From Bacillota bacterium (GTDB lineage: Bacteria; Bacillota; Clostridia; Christensenellales; Borkfalkiaceae), in assembly GCA_003343805.1 (NCBI GenBank), contig QAKM01000060.1, positions 1 to 14,257 on the forward strand: a DNA stretch of 14,257 nt, given 5' to 3'. Positions 11,874 to 14,257 of the stretch are shown here, piece by piece. The translations under genes were made by a program, and so were the position numbers. The notes under the pieces are model-generated. The model ran no database searches and was not told where the DNA came from. It saw only the letters and a program-made list of their open reading frames with translations. The stretch's first letter is position 1; each line of letters opens with the position of its first letter.

Positions 11874-13190
11874 ATGGAGCTCTTTTCCCTCACTCCCTAT
11901 CGGGGACTTTCCCTCTGCGCGGCCGTTTCGGGCGGCCGGGATTCCGTTGCGCTCCTTCACTTTCTGCATCGGCACGCAGAGGAGGCGCACATCACGCTTA
12001 CGGCGCTCACCTGCGATCACGGCATCCGCGCCGCGAGCGCTTCCGATGTCGCCTTTGTGCGGAACTTGTGTGAGGGCTGGGGCATCCCGCTTGCCGTGTT
12101 CTGTGCCGACGTGCCGGCCCGCGCGCGGGAGAGCGGCCGCAACCTCGAAGAGGAGGGGCGGCTCTTTCGCCGTGAATGCTTTGCCCGCGTCCTGGAGGAT
12201 GGGGCCGATGCCGTGCTCACCGCCCATCATCGCGACGACTATGCCGAGACCGTGCTCTTCCGCCTTGCCCGCGGGACATCGCTGAAGGGGCTCGGGGTCT
12301 TTCCCGTGCAGGAGGGGCTCCTGCGGCCGCTGCTCGGCGTGACGCGGGAGACGATCGACGAATACATCTGCGAAAACGCCCTGCCCTATGTGGAGGACGA
12401 GAGCAATGCGGACGTCTCCTATGCGCGCAACCGCATCCGCCATGAGGTGCTGCCCGCCCTGGAAAAGGCCGTGCCCGGTGCGAAGGAGAATCTGGTGCGC
12501 TTTTCGGAGCGGGCCGTCCGCGATGACGCCTTTTTGGAGGAGCTCGCCCGCCGTGAAGTCCGCGGGGCGGGGGCGGAGCGGCGCATCCCCGTCTCTCTGC
12601 CCGAGGCGCTCTTTTCCCGCGCCTGCCTTGCGGCCATGAAAGAGCTCGGGCTGGTGCGCGACTATACGGAGAGCCATCTCAGGGAGCTTGGGAAGCTCGC
12701 GGAGGCGCAGGCGGGGAAACGGACCGAGCTGCCCGCGGGCCTTGCGGCCTTCCGGGAGGGCAGGGAACTCGTCTTTGTGCGGCACATCCCGCAGATGCCT
12801 GTGGAGGAGCTGCCCTTCTTCATCGGACGGTGCGCCTGCCTCGGCGGCCTCCTTGAGGCGGGGGAAGGCGACCCCGGCGCGTCGGTCGGCGGCGAAGAGG
12901 GAACTCCGGACGGGCGCGTGCTCTTAATGGATCTCGATGCCCTTCCCGAAGGTGCGGTGTGGCGGACGCGGCAGGAGGGGGATACCTTCCTGGCCTGCAA
13001 CGGACGGGGTAAGACGCTGAAGAAATTTCTGACCGACCGCAAGATCCCGGCGCGCGTGGGGCGGGAACTGCCCGTGCTCGCCGTGGGGAGCGAAGTGCTT
13101 TGCGTGGCGGGCGTGGAGCTGAGCGACCGCATCAAGCGCACCCGGGAGACGGCCCGCCCCGGCTACATCTGCTTTACGAAGAAATCATAA
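11874..13190 (+). CDS. tilS: tRNA(Ile)-lysidine synthase
   Basis: This 438-residue protein carries the ATP-PPase loop SGGRDS (19-24) near the N terminus, CDHGIRAAS, and AHHRDDYAETVLFRLARGTSLKGLG, all typical of TilS. It attaches lysine to C34 of the minor tRNA-Ile with CAU anticodon, changing its codon reading from AUG to AUA and its charging from Met to Ile. The last ~75 residues, RTRQEGDTF through GKTLKKFLTDRKIPARVGRELPVL, match the TilS C-terminal domain. The start at 11874 begins the conserved fold; the frame is open further upstream but runs into the tRNA-fMet gene. No Shine-Dalgarno sequence precedes it. Next comes hpt, 18 nt downstream, as in the tilS-hprT pair of Bacillus subtilis. 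Confidence 0.95.
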   Translation: MELFSLTPYRGLSLCAAVSGGRDSVALLHFLHRHAEEAHITLTALTCDHGIRAASASDVAFVRNLCEGWGIPLAVFCADVPARARESGRNLEEEGRLFRRECFARVLEDGADAVLTAHHRDDYAETVLFRLARGTSLKGLGVFPVQEGLLRPLLGVTRETIDEYICENALPYVEDESNADVSYARNRIRHEVLPALEKAVPGAKENLVRFSERAVRDDAFLEELARREVRGAGAERRIPVSLPEALFSRACLAAMKELGLVRDYTESHLRELGKLAEAQAGKRTELPAGLAAFREGRELVFVRHIPQMPVEELPFFIGRCACLGGLLEAGEGDPGASVGGEEGTPDGRVLLMDLDALPEGAVWRTRQEGDTFLACNGRGKTLKKFLTDRKIPARVGRELPVLAVGSEVLCVAGVELSDRIKRTRETARPGYICFTKKS

Positions 13191-13208
13191 GAGAGAGGTA
13201 ATATACAA

Positions 13209-13757
13209 ATGAACGAATTAGCGAAGGACTGCGAACGCATTCTCTTTCCGGCAGAGACGATCGCTGAAGAGGTGAAGAAGGCGGCGGCGTGGCTGGATGC
13301 GCGCTATGAAGGCACGATGCCGCTCGCCATCTCCGTGCTCAAGGGCAGCGTCATCTTCTTCTGCGATCTGGTGCGCGCCATGAAAACGCCCGTACAGATG
13401 GACTTTATGACGCTCTCGTCCTACGGCTCGGGCTCGTCCTCTTCGGGGATGCCCAAGATCGTCATGGACCTTGCCGCGCCCGTCGAGGGGCGGGATGTGC
13501 TGCTCGTCGAGGACATTGTGGACAGCGGTCACACGCTCGTCAAGCTCAAGCAGCTTTTGGGCGGCCGGGGCGCCAAGTCGTTTACGGTGGTGTCCCTCCT
13601 CGATAAGCCCTCGCGGCGGGAGGTGGATGTGCAGGCCGATTATTCCTGCTTTACGGTGGGCAACGAGTTCATCGTGGGCTACGGCCTCGACTACGACCAG
13701 CGCTACCGCAACCTGCCCTTCATCGGCGTCCTGAAGCGGGAGATCTACGAAAAGTAA
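13209..13757 (+). CDS. hpt: Hypoxanthine phosphoribosyltransferase
   Basis: This 182-residue protein has the normal length for the family. Its ATG at 13209 follows AGAGAGG by 9-10 nt in an 18-nt gap after tilS. It salvages hypoxanthine (and usually guanine) with PRPP to give IMP or GMP. Motifs are ISVLKGSVIFFCDLVRAM, the family loop FMTLSSYGSGSSSSG, the PRPP signature VLLVEDIVDSGHTL with Glu101-Asp102 and Asp105, and the C-terminal VGYGLDYDQRYRNLPFIGVL. In B. subtilis ftsH follows; here the downstream gene is on the other strand and ftsH is absent. Confidence 0.97.
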   Translation: MNELAKDCERILFPAETIAEEVKKAAAWLDARYEGTMPLAISVLKGSVIFFCDLVRAMKTPVQMDFMTLSSYGSGSSSSGMPKIVMDLAAPVEGRDVLLVEDIVDSGHTLVKLKQLLGGRGAKSFTVVSLLDKPSRREVDVQADYSCFTVGNEFIVGYGLDYDQRYRNLPFIGVLKREIYEK

Positions 13758-13827
13758 GGCAAGTGTTTTGGCTTCTGCGTCGGAGCAGAGCGATCTTTCT
13801 TAACCCCTCCTGTGCCTTATAAATGCA

Positions 13828-13851
13828 GGCGGCGCCCGTTCGGGCGCCGCC
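13828..13851. terminator. GC-rich hairpin after hpt, possible terminator
   Basis: GGCGGCGCCC (13828-13837) pairs perfectly with GGGCGCCGCC (13842-13851) around GTTC. No T run follows on either strand, so termination is uncertain. A weaker TCTGC/GCAGA hairpin with TCTTTCTT downstream (about 13776-13800) is an alternative end for the tilS-hpt transcript. Confidence 0.45.
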
Positions 13852-13855
13852 GATC

Positions 13856-13897
13856 AAAAAAACGGCGGGCGTTTGCAATTCTGCAAACGCCCGCCGT
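13856..13897 (-). terminator. Terminator of the minus-strand gene at the right edge
   Basis: A perfect 16-bp stem (13862-13877 with 13882-13897) closes ATTC; the A run at 13856-13862 reads as T7 on the minus strand. It lies 22 nt past the stop codon of the minus-strand gene. Confidence 0.88.
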
Positions 13898-13919
13898 CCT
13901 GGTTTCGGCCGCCGATCTC

Positions 13920-14257
13920 TCAGCCCGATCGGCGCATCGAAAGCGGCCAGATGACGGCCGCCGCTGCCGTATCGAGGAGCAGCAGGGCAATGCCGAGGAC
14001 GGTCACGAGTGTCTGGCAGTCATGGATGCGGTAGCGCACGAGTGCGAAGGAGCCGCCCTTCTCCACGATCGCCTCTCCCCATTCCACGGGGAGGATGCCT
14101 TCGCTCCTGCCCTCGTCGGCGGGGTCGTCGTGGCGGTGCAGCGTGGTGCAGCGCACATTGTAGACGCCGTCCACCTCGTCGGCATACGCCAAAACGATGC
14201 CGCTCTCCTGATGCAGGATGACGGCGCGGTCGCCGCGCAGATAGGCCAGGATGTGGG
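13920..14257 (-). CDS. Hypothetical protein with C-terminal membrane anchor (partial)
   Basis: The frame is open from the window edge to a TGA at 13920-13922, giving the last ~111 residues; the N terminus lies outside the window. I do not recognise the family. The soluble part (HILAYLRGDRAVILHQESGIVLAYADEVDG onward) is acidic and looks beta-rich, with a His/Asp-rich stretch TLHRHDDPADEG. A single hydrophobic segment, TLVTVLGIALLLLDTAAAAVIWPL, is followed by SMRRSG, a positive-inside stop that predicts a tail or late membrane anchor. A strong terminator directly downstream on the same strand supports it being real. An internal TTG at 14192 is not taken as the start because the frame continues upstream. 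Confidence 0.7.
   Translation of the reverse strand, partial: HILAYLRGDRAVILHQESGIVLAYADEVDGVYNVRCTTLHRHDDPADEGRSEGILPVEWGEAIVEKGGSFALVRYRIHDCQTLVTVLGIALLLLDTAAAAVIWPLSMRRSG

Overview
The window is a stretch of GC-rich, housekeeping-type chromosome from a bacterium that looks like a Firmicute (Clostridia type). The signs are strong AGGAGG ribosome binding sites, TTGACA/TATAAT promoters with 17-18 bp spacers, an ECF-transporter S component, a tilS-hpt pair and tRNA genes with encoded CCA. Inverted-repeat intergenic elements of the kind I associate with gut Clostridia are also present. A Christensenellales-like lineage is only a guess. There is no prophage, CRISPR array, toxin cluster or intact insertion sequence.

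Layout. (1) 1-1544: the end of an upstream unit (terminator), then a cobalamin-riboswitch-controlled pair encoding a DUF4430 lipoprotein and an ECF S component, probably a corrinoid uptake module; a 22-bp-period direct repeat and a terminator follow. (2) 1545-2452: a TrhA/hemolysin III-family membrane protein with its own promoter and terminator. (3) 2454-4720: tex, a nucleic-acid-binding S1 protein. (4) 4721-5184: non-coding, repeat-rich DNA. (5) 5185-7643: a two-gene operon with a 4-nt overlap, an extended SDR carrying a C-terminal zinc-ribbon-like domain followed by cysteine synthase. (6) 7720-10245: uracil salvage (uracil permease, uracil phosphoribosyltransferase) behind a consensus promoter and a leader hairpin, followed by a block of folded intergenic repeats. 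(7) 10312-11213: a CX5R protein phosphatase whose promoter leaves essentially no leader. (8) 11258-11788, minus strand: tRNA-fMet, tRNA-Met, tRNA-Glu, ending in a duplicated 3' tRNA end that resembles an attachment-site scar. (9) 11837-13757: tilS and hpt, again with an apparently leaderless first gene. (10) 13856-14257, minus strand: the C-terminal part of an unrecognised, membrane-anchored protein.

Connections. The uracil permease/upp pair and hpt are nucleobase salvage steps using PRPP. tilS modifies the CAU anticodon of a minor tRNA-Ile and lies divergent from two tRNAs that also carry CAU. The points most worth following up are the two leaderless-looking genes, the riboswitch switching helix, the SDR-zinc-ribbon/CysK operon, the 165-bp tRNA-Glu scar, and the hairpin repeats downstream of upp whose stems change together. 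All product names come from reading motifs in the sequence; no database search was run.
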